Assembly (NCBI RefSeq): GCF_000222705.1
Contig: NZ_AFUB01000015.1
Location: 1-64,000 of the forward strand
Source: Streptococcus mitis bv. 2 str. SK95
GTDB lineage: Bacteria > Bacillota > Bacilli > Lactobacillales > Streptococcaceae
DNA: 64,000 nt
Direction: 5' to 3'
The notes beneath the pieces are model-generated. The model searched no databases. It worked only from the letters and a program-made list of their open reading frames with translations, and was not told where the DNA came from. Below, piece by piece: positions 43,180 through 53,013 of the stretch; position 1 is the stretch's first letter, and each line of letters starts with the position of its first letter. Position numbers and translations under genes: made by a program.

Positions 43180-43836
43180 ATGAGTCTTGTAGATTTACTT
43201 GGGGAGATAGAGGCGGCAAAAGATCCGAAAAAGGCAGGCTCCATGGAAACCTATATGCGCCATCAATTTTCCTTTCTAGGCGTTGCAGGTCCTGAAAGAA
43301 ATGCACTCTATAAAAAGTATTTTCCAGAAGTGAAAAAAACAAAGATGATCGATTGGGATTTTGTAGACACTTGCTGGGAAAAGGGACCTAGAGAATACCA
43401 ATATGTGGCTGCCAACTATTTGAAAACCATGCAGTCTTATCTAACGAAGGACGATTTGCCTAAGCTTGAGCGCCTGGTCGTGACCAAGTCTTGGTGGGAC
43501 ACGGTAGATATCCTAGATCGAGTAGTAGGAAGTTTGGTGGCTAACCATCCGGAACTTGAAGAAGTGATTTTAAAATGGAGCCTATCAGACAATATCTGGC
43601 TGAGACGAGTCGCTATTGACCACCAGTTGTTAAGAAAAGAGAAAACGAATGTCCAACTGATGGAAAAGATCCTGATCAACAATCTGGACCAGACAGAATT
43701 TTTCATCAACAAAGCCATCGGCTGGGCTCTAAGAGACTACTCTAAAACCAATCCCGAATGGGTAGCACGTTTTATTGAAAAAAATAAGAAAAGAATGGCT
43801 GAACTTAGTATCAAGGAAGCAGGCAAGTACCTCTAG
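43180..43836 (+). CDS. AlkD-like DNA alkylation repair protein
   Basis: A 218-residue all-helical HEAT-like repeat protein of the AlkC/AlkD DNA glycosylase family, which remove bulky or cationic alkylated bases. Typical segments are SWWDTVDILDRVVG and WLRRVAIDHQLLRK; the WWDTVD stretch is where AlkD-type proteins place their active-site Trp and Asp. The start codon abuts the liaR stop, so it is read with liaFSR; whether wall stress really controls it is unclear. Substrate range not shown by sequence. Confidence 0.85.
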   Translation: MSLVDLLGEIEAAKDPKKAGSMETYMRHQFSFLGVAGPERNALYKKYFPEVKKTKMIDWDFVDTCWEKGPREYQYVAANYLKTMQSYLTKDDLPKLERLVVTKSWWDTVDILDRVVGSLVANHPELEEVILKWSLSDNIWLRRVAIDHQLLRKEKTNVQLMEKILINNLDQTEFFINKAIGWALRDYSKTNPEWVARFIEKNKKRMAELSIKEAGKYL

Positions 43837-43861
43837 TACTATTGAAAAGCGTATTCATTAC

Positions 43862-43891
43862 TTGAAAAAAGTCGCTTGTTTATGTTATAAT
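43862..43891 (+). promoter_or_regulatory. tig promoter
   Basis: -35 TTGAAA (43862-43867), 18-base spacer, extended -10 TGTTATAAT (hexamer 43886-43891). Confidence 0.8.
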
Positions 43892-43928
43892 AGACTGTAT
43901 TTAAAAAATTTTAAGGAGAAATGACAGA

Positions 43929-45212
43929 ATGTCTGTATCATTTGAAAACAAAGAAACAAACCGTGGAGTCTTGACTTTCACAATCTCTCAAGACCAAATC
44001 AAACCAGAATTGGACCGCGTATTTAACTCAGTAAAGAAAACTCTTAACGTTCCAGGTTTCCGTAAAGGTCACCTTCCACGTCCTATCTTTGATAAAAAAT
44101 TTGGTGAAGAAACACTTTACCAAGATGTGTTGAACGCTCTTTTGCCAAACGCTTATGAAGCAGCTGTAAAAGAAGCTGGTCTTGAAGTAGTTGCGCAACC
44201 AAAAATTGACGTCACTTCAATGGAAAAAGGTCAAGACTGGGTTATCACTGCTGAAGTCGTGACAAAACCTGAAGTAAAATTGGGTGACTACAAAAACCTT
44301 GAGGTATCAGTAGATGTAGAAAAAGAAGTTACAGATGCTGACGTTGAAGAGCGTATCGAACGCGAACGCAACAACTTGGCTGAATTGGTTATCAAAGAAG
44401 GTGCTGCTGAAAATGGCGACACTGTTGTGATTGACTTCGTTGGTTCTATCGATGGTGTTGAATTTGACGGCGGAAAAGGTGAAAACTTCTCACTTGGACT
44501 TGGATCAGGTCAATTCATCCCTGGTTTCGAAGACCAATTGGTAGGACACTCAGCTGGCGAAACTGTTGATGTTGTTGTAACATTCCCAGAAGACTACCAA
44601 GCAGAAGACCTTGCAGGTAAAGAAGCTAAATTCGTGACAACTATCCACGAAGTAAAAGCAAAAGAAGTTCCAGCTCTTGACGATGAACTTGCAAAAGATA
44701 TCGACGAAGAAGTAGAAACTCTTGACGAATTGAAAGAAAAATACCGCAAAGAATTGACTGCTGCGAAAGAAGAAGCATACAAAGATGCCCTTGAAGGCGC
44801 AGCAATCGATAAAGCTGTAGAAAACGCTGAAATCGTAGAACTTCCAGAAGAAATGATCCACGAAGAAGTTCACCGCTCAGTAAATGAATTCCTTGGAAAC
44901 TTGCAACGTCAAGGTATCAATCCTGACATGTACTTCCAAATCACTGGAACTACTCAAGAAGACCTTCACAAACAATACGAAGCAGAAGCTGAGTCACGTA
45001 CGAAGACTAACCTTGTTATCGAAGCAGTTGCGAAGGCTGAAGGATTTGACGCTACTGAAGAAGAAATCCAAAAAGAAATCGAACAATTGGCTGCAACTTA
45101 CAACATGGAAGTGGCACAAGTACAAAACTTGCTTTCAGCTGATATGTTGAAACACGATATCGCAATCAAAAAAGCTGTTGAATTGATCACAAGCACTGCA
45201 ACAGTAAAATAA
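43929..45212 (+). CDS. tig: Trigger factor (ribosome-associated chaperone)
   Basis: A 427-residue chaperone and peptidyl-prolyl isomerase that meets nascent chains at the ribosome exit. It has the N-terminal ribosome-binding domain with the signature [14 protein letters not shown] (about 42-55; the classical GFRxGxxP), a central FKBP domain (about 150-240, with [19 protein letters not shown]) and a long helical C-terminal domain. The strong promoter and codon bias fit high expression. A near-perfect bidirectional terminator separates it from recD2. Confidence 0.97.
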   Translation: MSVSFENKETNRGVLTFTISQDQIKPELDRVFNSVKKTLNVPGFRKGHLPRPIFDKKFGEETLYQDVLNALLPNAYEAAVKEAGLEVVAQPKIDVTSMEKGQDWVITAEVVTKPEVKLGDYKNLEVSVDVEKEVTDADVEERIERERNNLAELVIKEGAAENGDTVVIDFVGSIDGVEFDGGKGENFSLGLGSGQFIPGFEDQLVGHSAGETVDVVVTFPEDYQAEDLAGKEAKFVTTIHEVKAKEVPALDDELAKDIDEEVETLDELKEKYRKELTAAKEEAYKDALEGAAIDKAVENAEIVELPEEMIHEEVHRSVNEFLGNLQRQGINPDMYFQITGTTQEDLHKQYEAEAESRTKTNLVIEAVAKAEGFDATEEEIQKEIEQLAATYNMEVAQVQNLLSADMLKHDIAIKKAVELITSTATVK

Positions 45213-45223
45213 TCTTGAAAGAG

Positions 45224-45253
45224 AAAAAGCCCACCTGATTAGGTGGGCTTTTT
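45224..45253. terminator. Bidirectional terminator between tig and recD2
   Basis: A perfect 13-bp stem, AAAAAGCCCACCT (45224-45236) with AGGTGGGCTTTTT (45241-45253), and a GATT loop, usable from both convergent genes. Confidence 0.95.
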
Positions 45254-45259
45254 GCTGGT

Positions 45260-47626
45260 CTATTTCCCAAAAATCTCTTTGAGGTCTGCATCTGTAATCC
45301 CGATCATTGCTGGGATGCTAGACCAGTTTTCCTCGGTAAGGATGTAGGATAGAGGAGAGTTCTCATGATTTGTCGTTTCGGTAGGGACTGGGCTGGTTTG
45401 GTCAGTCTTTTCTATCAGGTCCTGAAAACGCTCAATCAGATAGGTCTTGCGGGCAGTCCCGATATGCTTGACTGCATAGTCAAAGGCCTGTAATTCACCA
45501 AGAAGGATGAGCTTGCTCTTGGTCCGTGTAATGGCTGTATAGATGAGATTGCGTTCCAGCATGCGCTTGCTAGCACTGGTGATGGGCAGGATGACAACGG
45601 GAAACTCACTTCCCTGAGACTTATGGATACTCATGGCATAGGCTAGTCGAATCTTGTACCATTCGTTACGTGGGTAGATGACCTCATTGCCATCAAAATC
45701 AATGAAAATCTCGTCTTGTTTGGACTCGGTGTATTTTCCAGGAATCAGGTCTGTGATGTAGCCTAGGTCTCCGTTAAAGACATTGACTTCGGCATCGTTG
45801 ACTAGGTGAATGACCTTGTCCCCTGTTCGATAGTGACACTGAGTTGCTTCAAAGCTAACTTGCCCCTTTTGCTGAGGATTGAGCAGTTCTTGCATGAGTT
45901 GGTTGATGGCATCAATACCAGCGGTACCTCGATACATAGGCGCTAGCACCTGAATATCGCGAGCCGGGATACCACTTCTGAGGGCAGCGCCAAGAATTTT
46001 CTCAATGGTAGCTGGGATATGACTACTAGCAATTTCAAAGTAGGAGCGGTCTGCTTTTTTCTGGGTGAAATCTGCTGGCAAGATGCCTTGTCGAATTTGA
46101 CTAGCCAAGGTAACGATGGTTGATTCTTCGCTCTGACGGTAAATCCGTTCCAAGCGAGTTTTGGGAATCAGGGGTATCTGGAGTAGGTCAGCCAGGACTT
46201 GTCCAGGACTGACAGAAGGTAGCTGGTCGCTATCACCCACGATGAGGATTTTACTGTTAGAAGAGATGTTGGAGAAGAGTTGGTTGGCTAACCAAGTATC
46301 CACCATAGAAAACTCATCTACAATGATAAAATCAGCATCCAGATAATCTTCCAGATGGCTGGTATCATCATCACCTGTCATTCCCAAATGACGGTGTATA
46401 GTAGCGCTAGGCAAACCTGTTAATTCGTTCATACGGCGGGCTGCTCGGCCAGTTGGAGCTGCTAGAAGAATAGGTAGGTTGCTTTTTTTCCTGAGGTCAA
46501 GTCCTTCTAAGAGGGCATAGACAGCGATAATCCCATTGATAACAGTCGTCTTACCTGTACCAGGTCCACCTGTTAGGATAAAGACCTTGTTCTGGATAGC
46601 GTCACAGATAGCCTGTTTTTGGATGCTATCGTATTGGATACCTAGCTCCTGCTCGACAGTAGCGATATGCTTTTGAATGGTTTCTAAATCCTGGCTCTTC
46701 TGTTTTCCTTTTTCAAGGATACGAACCAAGTGACTGCGAATGCCTTCCTCGGCGAAAAAGAGGCTGTTATCAAAGATTTTGGTATCAATCTGCTGAACCT
46801 TGTCTTCTTTGATGAGGTAGGAGAGTTCTTGGGCAACTTGGCTAGGATCGAGTTCCACGGGACGGGAAGACTCGAGGAGAGTCAGGGTTTGTTCCAGCAA
46901 ATCTCGGGCTTCCATATAGGTATCGCCTGTATCCATACAACCTTGAAAGAGACTATGGACAAGGCCAGCACGGAAGCGTTCAGGAGCTTGACTTTCGATA
47001 CCTAGCTCGGCAGCCAATTGGTCAGCAATGGTAAATCCCAAGCCCTTGATATCCTCAACCAGTTGGTAGGGATAGTTTTCGACAATATCCAGCGTTTCTT
47101 CCTTGTAGAAGTCTTGAATCTGAAAGGCTAGTTTATTAGGAATGCCGTAGTTGGCAAGTTTTGCCAAGACCATCTCTGTCCCATAGTTGAGACGAAGTGT
47201 AGAGAGGAAAGCTTCACGATTTTTGGCAGAGAGTCCTGCAATGCTTTCCAGCTTTTCAGGATGCTCCAGAATTTCGTCTATGGTATTTTCACCATAGCTA
47301 TCTACGATTTTTTGAGCAGTTTTGAGACCAATTCCCTTGAAATGGCTGCTGGAAAAGTATTTGACAAGCCCTTTTCGAGTCGGTTTTGCTCGCTCATAGC
47401 GGCTGATTTGCAGTTGTTCTCCGTACTTGGAGTGTTGAACGATTTGCCCCCAAAAAGTGTAGTCTTCGCCCTCAATCACGTCAGCCATAGTTCCCGTAAC
47501 GATGATTTCAAAATCGTCAAAGTCCTCCGCATTGGTATCTTCGATATCTAGGAGGAGGATGCGATAAAAATTACTGGGGTTTTCAAAAATAATGCGTTCA
47601 ATGGTGCCTGAAAAATAAACTTCCAT
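45260..47626 (-). CDS. recD2: RecD2-type ATP-dependent DNA helicase
   Basis: A 788-residue superfamily 1B 5'-to-3' helicase, the stand-alone RecD2 form of Firmicutes, linked to replication fork repair. Start chosen at MEVYFSGTIERIIF (47626) with AAAGGAAA upstream; a longer reading from 47713 has no support. The N-terminal extension with helix-hairpin-helix elements is followed by Walker A ILTGGPGTGKTTVING, motif II DFIIVDEFSMVDT, motif III GDSDQLPSVSPGQVL, and the C-terminal AYAMSIHKSQGSEFPVV. It lies downstream of lepB with a hairpin in between (47645-47667). Confidence 0.95.
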   Translation of the reverse strand: MEVYFSGTIERIIFENPSNFYRILLLDIEDTNAEDFDDFEIIVTGTMADVIEGEDYTFWGQIVQHSKYGEQLQISRYERAKPTRKGLVKYFSSSHFKGIGLKTAQKIVDSYGENTIDEILEHPEKLESIAGLSAKNREAFLSTLRLNYGTEMVLAKLANYGIPNKLAFQIQDFYKEETLDIVENYPYQLVEDIKGLGFTIADQLAAELGIESQAPERFRAGLVHSLFQGCMDTGDTYMEARDLLEQTLTLLESSRPVELDPSQVAQELSYLIKEDKVQQIDTKIFDNSLFFAEEGIRSHLVRILEKGKQKSQDLETIQKHIATVEQELGIQYDSIQKQAICDAIQNKVFILTGGPGTGKTTVINGIIAVYALLEGLDLRKKSNLPILLAAPTGRAARRMNELTGLPSATIHRHLGMTGDDDTSHLEDYLDADFIIVDEFSMVDTWLANQLFSNISSNSKILIVGDSDQLPSVSPGQVLADLLQIPLIPKTRLERIYRQSEESTIVTLASQIRQGILPADFTQKKADRSYFEIASSHIPATIEKILGAALRSGIPARDIQVLAPMYRGTAGIDAINQLMQELLNPQQKGQVSFEATQCHYRTGDKVIHLVNDAEVNVFNGDLGYITDLIPGKYTESKQDEIFIDFDGNEVIYPRNEWYKIRLAYAMSIHKSQGSEFPVVILPITSASKRMLERNLIYTAITRTKSKLILLGELQAFDYAVKHIGTARKTYLIERFQDLIEKTDQTSPVPTETTNHENSPLSYILTEENWSSIPAMIGITDADLKEIFGK

Positions 47627-47644
47627 AGGTTTCCTTTTTGATAG

Positions 47645-47667
47645 AAAAAGAGCTGGGATAGAGCTCT
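47645..47667 (-). terminator. Weak terminator or attenuator between lepB and recD2
   Basis: On the minus strand AGAGCT (47667-47662) pairs with AGCTCT (47654-47649), 7-base loop, followed by TTTT. It stands about 20 bases before the recD2 start, leaving no room for a promoter in between. Confidence 0.5.
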
Positions 47668-47782
47668 CAGTTAGGCTTTTCTTGGATTTGGGCTTGATAC
47701 AAGATATTGCCAAGTTGCAATCTATGCAATCTAATCCTAAAAACTAACTCAAAAAGACTATCGCAGCATCTAGTTGCTGGTT

Positions 47783-48397
47783 TTAAAAAATTCCGATACG
47801 GTTGAGTGGCCAGAAACGGAATTTGGCTTCTCCTTTGATTTGACTGGCTTTAAAGGTTCCAACATGGCGACTGTCGCTAGAAACCAAACGGTCATCTCCA
47901 AGGAGGAGGTACTCACCCTCGGGTACGGTAAAGCTGAAGCTGGTGTTGAAATTTACATCGACAGTAAAGGCCTGGGCTTTCTGGGCTAGACTTCTAAAAT
48001 AGACACCCTTATCCCCTTCAAAGCCTTTCCCCGAATAGGCGCTTTGTAGTTTATCATTTTTAAACTGTTGGAGGTAGTCTGCTAGGTAAGGTTCGTCAGT
48101 TTCTTGATTGTTGATAAAGAGCTTGTCGTTTTCGTAGCGAATGGTATCACCGGGCATGCCGATGACGCGTTTAACGATGTCTTTATTTCCATCATCTTCA
48201 TGAGCAACTACAATGTCAAAGCGGTTAATAGGGAGGTGTTTGACGACAAAGAGAATCTCTCCATCAGCTAGGGTCGGATCCATAGAGTGCCCTTCCACAC
48301 GGACATTGGTCCAGAGAAAGAGACGACTGAGACCAACTAGTATAATGATGAGGAACGTAAGTCCCCACTCTTTTAGAAATGTTTTAAAATAATTCAT
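47783..48397 (-). CDS. lepB: Signal peptidase I
   Basis: Membrane serine protease that cleaves signal peptides from exported proteins. The 204-residue protein has one N-terminal membrane segment (about 12-29) and the catalytic dyad S38 (VEGHSMDPTL) and K76 (DIVKRVIGMPGD), the positions known for pneumococcal LepB; box E reads LLGDDRLVSSDSRHVG. It follows rnhC after only 3 bases, so the two are co-transcribed. Confidence 0.96.
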   Translation of the reverse strand: MNYFKTFLKEWGLTFLIIILVGLSRLFLWTNVRVEGHSMDPTLADGEILFVVKHLPINRFDIVVAHEDDGNKDIVKRVIGMPGDTIRYENDKLFINNQETDEPYLADYLQQFKNDKLQSAYSGKGFEGDKGVYFRSLAQKAQAFTVDVNFNTSFSFTVPEGEYLLLGDDRLVSSDSRHVGTFKASQIKGEAKFRFWPLNRIGIF

Positions 48398-48400
48398 AAC

Positions 48401-49282
48401 TTACCTTTCTAGAAGTGCTTTGGCTTTTTCAGTATTTTTAAAATGAAGCTTGGCACAGAAGTTGAGCCCTTTCATGCCATAGGCTTGAAGGATTTTGCTC
48501 GCAACCTTATCAGAAGCAGTTCCAGCGCCACTTGGCAGTTGATAGCCTAGTTTTCGTCCAAGATTTTCCAAGTTTTCGAGGAAGAGATCCCGCGCGATGA
48601 TAGAGCTAACCGCAACAGCCAGGTATTTTCCCTCGGCTTTTTCTTCCAAACTAACCTTGTTTGGAAAACGGTTGGCTTCTTGCGCCAAGTATTTGTCATA
48701 GTTTTTAGGATTTGTAAAAGCATCAATCACGATTTTTTCTGGCTGGACTCCTTTTTGGAGAAGGAGAAAGATAGCCTGATTGTGAAGGGCAACTTTTACA
48801 GAAACAGCATTGTAACGCTCTCCGATAACTTCGTTGTACTTGCTCGGTGAGAGAAGGAGCGCTTGGTGCTGGATTTTTTCCTTGAGGACAGGGGCGATCT
48901 GACGAATCTTTTGATCTGTTAGGGTCTTTGAATCCCCCACGCCGAGTTTTCGCAAGAAGTCATGCTGGTCAGCTGTCACGAAGGAAGCCACGACAGCAAG
49001 CCCACCAAAGTAGGAACCATTTCCCACCTCATCAGTCCCAATCATAGGAAAATCTTGTCCACTGTTTTCTTGTCGGACTTGATAGCCAAAGAAACTGGCG
49101 TATTGCTCAGCAGCTTCGCCCTGCAGGAGGACTTTTCCAGAAGTATAGATGGAAACTGTTGCCTGAGGCAGTCGCAAAAAATAGCGAATATAAGGATTTT
49201 TACTAGGACTGAGAGCCTTCTGATACTGACTTAAAAAGCTCTGAATTTCCTGTTCATTTGGTGTGAGTGTGATACTTGCCAT
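48401..49282 (-). CDS. rnhC: Ribonuclease HIII
   Basis: Removes RNA from RNA-DNA hybrids. The 293-residue protein has an N-terminal TBP-like substrate-binding domain (about 1-80) and the RNase HII/HIII catalytic domain opening with [20 protein letters not shown], containing the first metal-binding Asp and Glu; further acidic residues occur in [10 protein letters not shown]. It is first in the rnhC-lepB(-recD2) unit and divergent from zapA, whose promoter lies in the short gap. Confidence 0.95.
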   Translation of the reverse strand: MASITLTPNEQEIQSFLSQYQKALSPSKNPYIRYFLRLPQATVSIYTSGKVLLQGEAAEQYASFFGYQVRQENSGQDFPMIGTDEVGNGSYFGGLAVVASFVTADQHDFLRKLGVGDSKTLTDQKIRQIAPVLKEKIQHQALLLSPSKYNEVIGERYNAVSVKVALHNQAIFLLLQKGVQPEKIVIDAFTNPKNYDKYLAQEANRFPNKVSLEEKAEGKYLAVAVSSIIARDLFLENLENLGRKLGYQLPSGAGTASDKVASKILQAYGMKGLNFCAKLHFKNTEKAKALLER

Positions 49283-49322
49283 AGTCTCTATTGTACCACA
49301 AAAGCAGGAGAATTGGTAAAAA

Positions 49323-49351
49323 CTGACAAAGTTAGCGAAATTTGGTATAAT
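49323..49351 (+). promoter_or_regulatory. zapA promoter
   Basis: -35 CTGACA (49323-49328), 17-base spacer, extended -10 TGGTATAAT (hexamer 49346-49351). Confidence 0.85.
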
Positions 49352-49368
49352 ATCGTGAGGTGAATTTT

Positions 49369-49671
49369 ATGGCAAATCTAAATCGATATAAGTTTACATT
49401 CGGGAAAAAAACATTGACCTTGACAACCGAGCATGACAACCTCTTTATGGAGGAAATTGCCAAGGTTGCGACTGAAAAATACCAAGCAATTAAGGAACAA
49501 ATGCCTGGGGCAGATGATGAAACCATAGCGCTTCTTTTAGCCATCAATAGTCTTTCAACTCAGCTTAGTCGTGAGATTGAGTTTGACGATAAGGAGCAGG
49601 AGCTTAAAGACCTTCGAAATAAGCTAGTGGCAGTCAAGCAAGAGCAGAGCAAGATTGAGGATTCCCTATGA
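49369..49671 (+). CDS. zapA: Cell division protein ZapA
   Basis: A 100-residue protein with an N-terminal globular part (NRYKFTFGKKTLTLTTEHD) and a C-terminal coiled coil, which bundles FtsZ filaments at the division ring. The ATG at 49369 is preferred over an in-frame GTG at 49360, because GTGAGGTG (49355-49362) serves as the ribosome binding site. It overlaps the CvpA-family gene by 4 bp, a pairing conserved across Firmicutes together with mutS2. Confidence 0.85.
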   Translation: MANLNRYKFTFGKKTLTLTTEHDNLFMEEIAKVATEKYQAIKEQMPGADDETIALLLAINSLSTQLSREIEFDDKEQELKDLRNKLVAVKQEQSKIEDSL

Positions 49672-50216
49672 TTTCGATCCTTCTCTTACTGGTTTTAGCT
49701 TGGGGTTTTTACATCGGCTACTGTAGAGGTCTGGTGCTGCAAGTTTATTATTTCCTCGTGGCAGTGATTTCAGCCTTTGTTGCGGGGCAGTTTTATAAAT
49801 CACTGGGCGATCAACTTCACTTGATTGTCCCTTATGCCAATCCTCAGGAAGGACAGGGTACCTTTTTCTTCCCTTCAGCCCAGCTTTTTCAACTAGATAA
49901 AGTCTTTTATGCGGGTCTGGCCTACCTCTTAGTTTTCGGAATTTGTTACAGTATCGGACGTTTTATCGGTTTGTTTCTTCATTTGATTCCAGTTAAAACA
50001 CTAGGTGGCAAGTGGTTCCGGGTTAGTGCGGGGGCTTTGTCGCTATTGGTAACCTTATTTGTCTTGCAAATGGCTTTGACCATTCTTGCAACTGTACCTA
50101 TAGCAGCCGTTCAAAATTCACTTGAAAAAAGTATCGTAGCTAAACACATCATCCAAAGTATCCCCTTTACGACAAACTTTATCAAACAACTCTGGGTGAC
50201 AAATTTAATCGGATAA
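49668..50216 (+). CDS. CvpA family membrane protein
   Basis: A 182-residue protein with four predicted membrane segments and the N-terminal pattern of CvpA proteins (LLLLVLAWGFYIGYCRGLV). The family is named for colicin V production in E. coli, but its molecular role is not known; here it belongs to the zapA-cvpA-mutS2 set. A hairpin follows directly. Confidence 0.85.
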   Translation: MISILLLLVLAWGFYIGYCRGLVLQVYYFLVAVISAFVAGQFYKSLGDQLHLIVPYANPQEGQGTFFFPSAQLFQLDKVFYAGLAYLLVFGICYSIGRFIGLFLHLIPVKTLGGKWFRVSAGALSLLVTLFVLQMALTILATVPIAAVQNSLEKSIVAKHIIQSIPFTTNFIKQLWVTNLIG

Positions 50217-50244
50217 AAAGGGCAGGATTTTTCCTAGCCCTTTG
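50216..50244 (+). terminator. Hairpin after the CvpA gene
   Basis: AAAGGGC/GCCCTTT reinforced by AGGA/TCCT around a T-rich loop (50218-50243). The following T-run is interrupted (TTTGTTT), so termination may be partial and mutS2 may be read through. Confidence 0.6.
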
Positions 50245-50313
50245 TTTACAGATTGGACGACTAGGGTTAGGTAAAGGTCAAAAACCTCTAGTTGCTACGA
50301 TTTTGTAAACAAA
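50241..50313 (+). repeat. Long imperfect inverted repeat before mutS2
   Basis: TTTGTTTACA (50241-50250) is perfectly inverted at 50304-50313 (TGTAAACAAA), and inside it CTAG...AGG pairs with CCTCTAG, giving a 73-base imperfect palindrome in the mutS2 leader. It could be an RNA structure or the remains of a small mobile repeat. No function can be assigned. Confidence 0.6.
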
Positions 50314-50329
50314 TACACAAGGAAAAAAT

Positions 50330-52666
50330 ATGAATACAAAAATACTAGAAACCTTAGAATTTAATAAAATCAAGGCCTTGTTTGAACCTCATCTCCTGAC
50401 AGAACAAGGACTAGAGGAGTTAAAAGGCTTGGCTCCAACTGCCAAGGCGGATAAGATTAAACAAGCCTTTACAGAGATGGAGGAAATGCAAGCCCTATTT
50501 GTGGAGCAACCCCACTTTACCATCCTAGCGACACGTGAGATTTCAGCTGTCTGCAAGCGTCTGGAGATGGGGGCGGACCTCAATATTGAGGAGTTCCTGC
50601 TCCTCAAACGGGCCTTGCTTGCTAGCAGAGAGTTGCAAGGTTTTTATGCCAATCTTGAAAATGTACGCTTGGAGCAGCTGGCGAAATGGTTTGAAAAACT
50701 GCATGATTTTCCACACTTGCAAGGGAGTCTTCAATCCCTAAATGATGCAGGATTTATCGAAAATTTCGCCAGTGAAGAGCTAGCACGCATCCGTCGGAAA
50801 ATCCATGATAGCGAGAGTCAGGTCCGAGATGTCTTGCAAGACTTACTTAAACAAAAAGCGCAGATGTTGACCGAAGGGATAATCGCTAGCAGAAATGGTC
50901 GTCAGGTTTTACCTGTCAAGAACACCTATCGTAACAAGATTGCAGGTGTTGTTCATGACATCTCTGCCAGCGGAAACACGGTCTATATCGAGCCACGTGA
51001 GGTCGTGAAACTGAGCGAAGAAATCGCTAGTTTGCGAGCAGACGAACGCTATGAGATGATTCGTATCCTACAGGAGCTTTCAGAACGCGTCCGCCCTCAT
51101 GCAGCAGAGATTGCTAATGACGCTTGGATTATCGGCCATCTGGATCTGATTCGTGCAAAGGTGCGTTTCATTCAAGAAAGACAAGCAGTCGTTCCTCAAC
51201 TTTCAGAGAATCAAGAAATTCAACTCCTTCATGTTCGCCATCCTTTGGTCAAAAATGCAGTGGCAAACGATGTACACTTTGGCAAGGAATTAACGGCCAT
51301 TGTCATTACAGGTCCCAATACGGGTGGGAAGACCATCATGCTCAAAACCTTGGGCTTGACCCAACTCATGGCCCAGTCAGGCTTGCCCATTTTAGCTGAT
51401 AAGGGGAGCCGTGTCGGTATTTTCGAAGAAATCTTCGCAGATATTGGGGATGAGCAGTCTATCGAGCAAAGCTTGTCTACCTTCTCGAGCCACATGACCA
51501 ATATCGTAGATATTCTTGGCAAGGTCAACAAACATTCGCTCTTATTGCTAGATGAACTCGGGGCAGGTACCGATCCGCAGGAAGGAGCAGCCCTTGCTAT
51601 GGCTATTCTGGAGGATCTTCGTCTTCGTCAGGTTAAGACCATGGCGACGACCCACTATCCAGAGCTCAAGGCTTATGGTATCGAGACAGCCTTTGTGCAA
51701 AATGCCAGCATGGAGTTTGATACAGCCAGCTTGCGTCCGACCTATCGCTTTATGCAGGGAGTTCCTGGCCGAAGTAATGCCTTTGAAATTGCTAAGCGCC
51801 TGGGCTTGTCAGATGTCATCGTCGGGGATGCCAGCCAGCAGGTCAACCAAGATAATGACGTCAACCGCATCATTGAACAATTGGAGGAGCAAACGCTTGA
51901 AAGCCGTAAACGCTTGGACAATATCCGTGAGGTGGAGCAAGAAAACCTCAAGATGAATCGAGCACTCAAAAAACTTTACAACGAGCTCAATCGTGAAAAG
52001 GAAACTGAGCTTAACAAGGCGCGTGAACAAGCTGCTGAGATTGTGGAACTAGCGCTAAGTGAGAGTGATCAGATTCTCAAGAACCTACACAGTAAGTCTC
52101 AACTCAAACCCCATGAAATCATTGAAGCCAAGGCTGAGCTGAAAAAATTGGCCCCTGAAAAAGTTGACTTGTCTAAAAACAAGGTCCTTCAAAAGGCCAA
52201 GAAAAAACGAGCTCCAAAGGTGGGGGATGATATCGTGGTTCTCAGTTATGGCCAACGTGGTACCTTGACCAATCAGCTCAAGGACGGCCGTTGGGAAGCC
52301 CAAGTCGGTTTGATCAAGATGACCTTGGAAGAGAAAGAATTTGACCTTGTTCAGGCCCAACAAGAAGCCCCAGTCAAGAAAAAACAAGTCAATGTTGTGA
52401 AACGTGCATCTGGTCGTGGTCCGCAAGCCAGACTGGATCTCCGAGGCAAACGGTACGAAGAAGCCATGAATGAGCTGGACGCCTTTATCGACCAAGCCCT
52501 GCTTAACAATATGGCCCAAGTTGACATCATTCACGGTATCGGTACGGGAGTCATCCGTGAGGGCGTCACCAAATACCTACAAAGAAACAAGCATGTCAAG
52601 AGTTTCGGCTATGCCCCACAGAATGCTGGAGGCAGCGGCGCCACTATTGTGACCTTTAAAGGATAG
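50330..52666 (+). CDS. mutS2: MutS2 family endonuclease/ATPase
   Basis: A 778-residue MutS paralogue. It suppresses homologous recombination and, in B. subtilis, acts on collided ribosomes. The core has Walker [16 protein letters not shown] and Walker [21 protein letters not shown], then a long coiled region (about 510-620) and a C-terminal Smr nuclease domain with [14 protein letters not shown] and [15 protein letters not shown]. It lacks the mismatch-recognition domain of MutS1. Full length. Confidence 0.96.
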   Translation: MNTKILETLEFNKIKALFEPHLLTEQGLEELKGLAPTAKADKIKQAFTEMEEMQALFVEQPHFTILATREISAVCKRLEMGADLNIEEFLLLKRALLASRELQGFYANLENVRLEQLAKWFEKLHDFPHLQGSLQSLNDAGFIENFASEELARIRRKIHDSESQVRDVLQDLLKQKAQMLTEGIIASRNGRQVLPVKNTYRNKIAGVVHDISASGNTVYIEPREVVKLSEEIASLRADERYEMIRILQELSERVRPHAAEIANDAWIIGHLDLIRAKVRFIQERQAVVPQLSENQEIQLLHVRHPLVKNAVANDVHFGKELTAIVITGPNTGGKTIMLKTLGLTQLMAQSGLPILADKGSRVGIFEEIFADIGDEQSIEQSLSTFSSHMTNIVDILGKVNKHSLLLLDELGAGTDPQEGAALAMAILEDLRLRQVKTMATTHYPELKAYGIETAFVQNASMEFDTASLRPTYRFMQGVPGRSNAFEIAKRLGLSDVIVGDASQQVNQDNDVNRIIEQLEEQTLESRKRLDNIREVEQENLKMNRALKKLYNELNREKETELNKAREQAAEIVELALSESDQILKNLHSKSQLKPHEIIEAKAELKKLAPEKVDLSKNKVLQKAKKKRAPKVGDDIVVLSYGQRGTLTNQLKDGRWEAQVGLIKMTLEEKEFDLVQAQQEAPVKKKQVNVVKRASGRGPQARLDLRGKRYEEAMNELDAFIDQALLNNMAQVDIIHGIGTGVIREGVTKYLQRNKHVKSFGYAPQNAGGSGATIVTFKG

Positions 52667-52730
52667 AGAGAAGAAGGAGTCAATCTTTCTGAAAAAAAGA
52701 AATGAAAACTAAAAATTTTCATAGAAAATA

Positions 52731-52759
52731 TTGACAAAAACTAACTTTTCTTGTAAAAT
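52731..52759 (+). promoter_or_regulatory. Promoter of the glycine riboswitch-symporter unit
   Basis: -35 TTGACA (52731-52736), 17-base spacer, -10 TAAAAT (52754-52759). Confidence 0.8.
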
Positions 52760-52799
52760 AATAAAAAATAAAATACCAACACCGAATGAAGTTTAATAG

Positions 52800-52985
52800 A
52801 AGTGGAGAAAGGTTTGTTTTCCATGACTGTAAATGGACGGAACTCTGGAGAGACCGTAAAGGCACCGAAGGGGCAAGGCAGGTAACTGCTCAAACTCTCA
52901 GGTAAAAGGACAGAGCTAGGATAGACCGCTTTTAGGCATTTATCTAAGCATTCCAGAGTACATGTATCTTGCATGTGCTCTTTCT
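52800..52985 (+). promoter_or_regulatory. Glycine riboswitch with terminator expression platform
   Basis: The 347-base gap between mutS2 and the symporter holds a glycine aptamer at about 52841-52917: CTCTGGAGAGACCG, GGCACCGAAGGGGCAAG, then ACTCTCAGGTAAAAGGACAGAG, with CTCTG (52843-52847) closing against CAGAG (52911-52915). Only one aptamer is evident, so this is of the singlet type with flanking stem sequences. A terminator follows: AGAGTACATG (52955-52964) with CATGTGCTCT (52972-52981) and TTCTTTT. Control of the downstream amino acid symporter by glycine is the expected role; whether glycine turns it on or off is not fixed by sequence alone. Confidence 0.93.
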
Positions 52986-53013
52986 TTTGGGGTTGAAAAG
53001 ATAGGAGTAGGAT

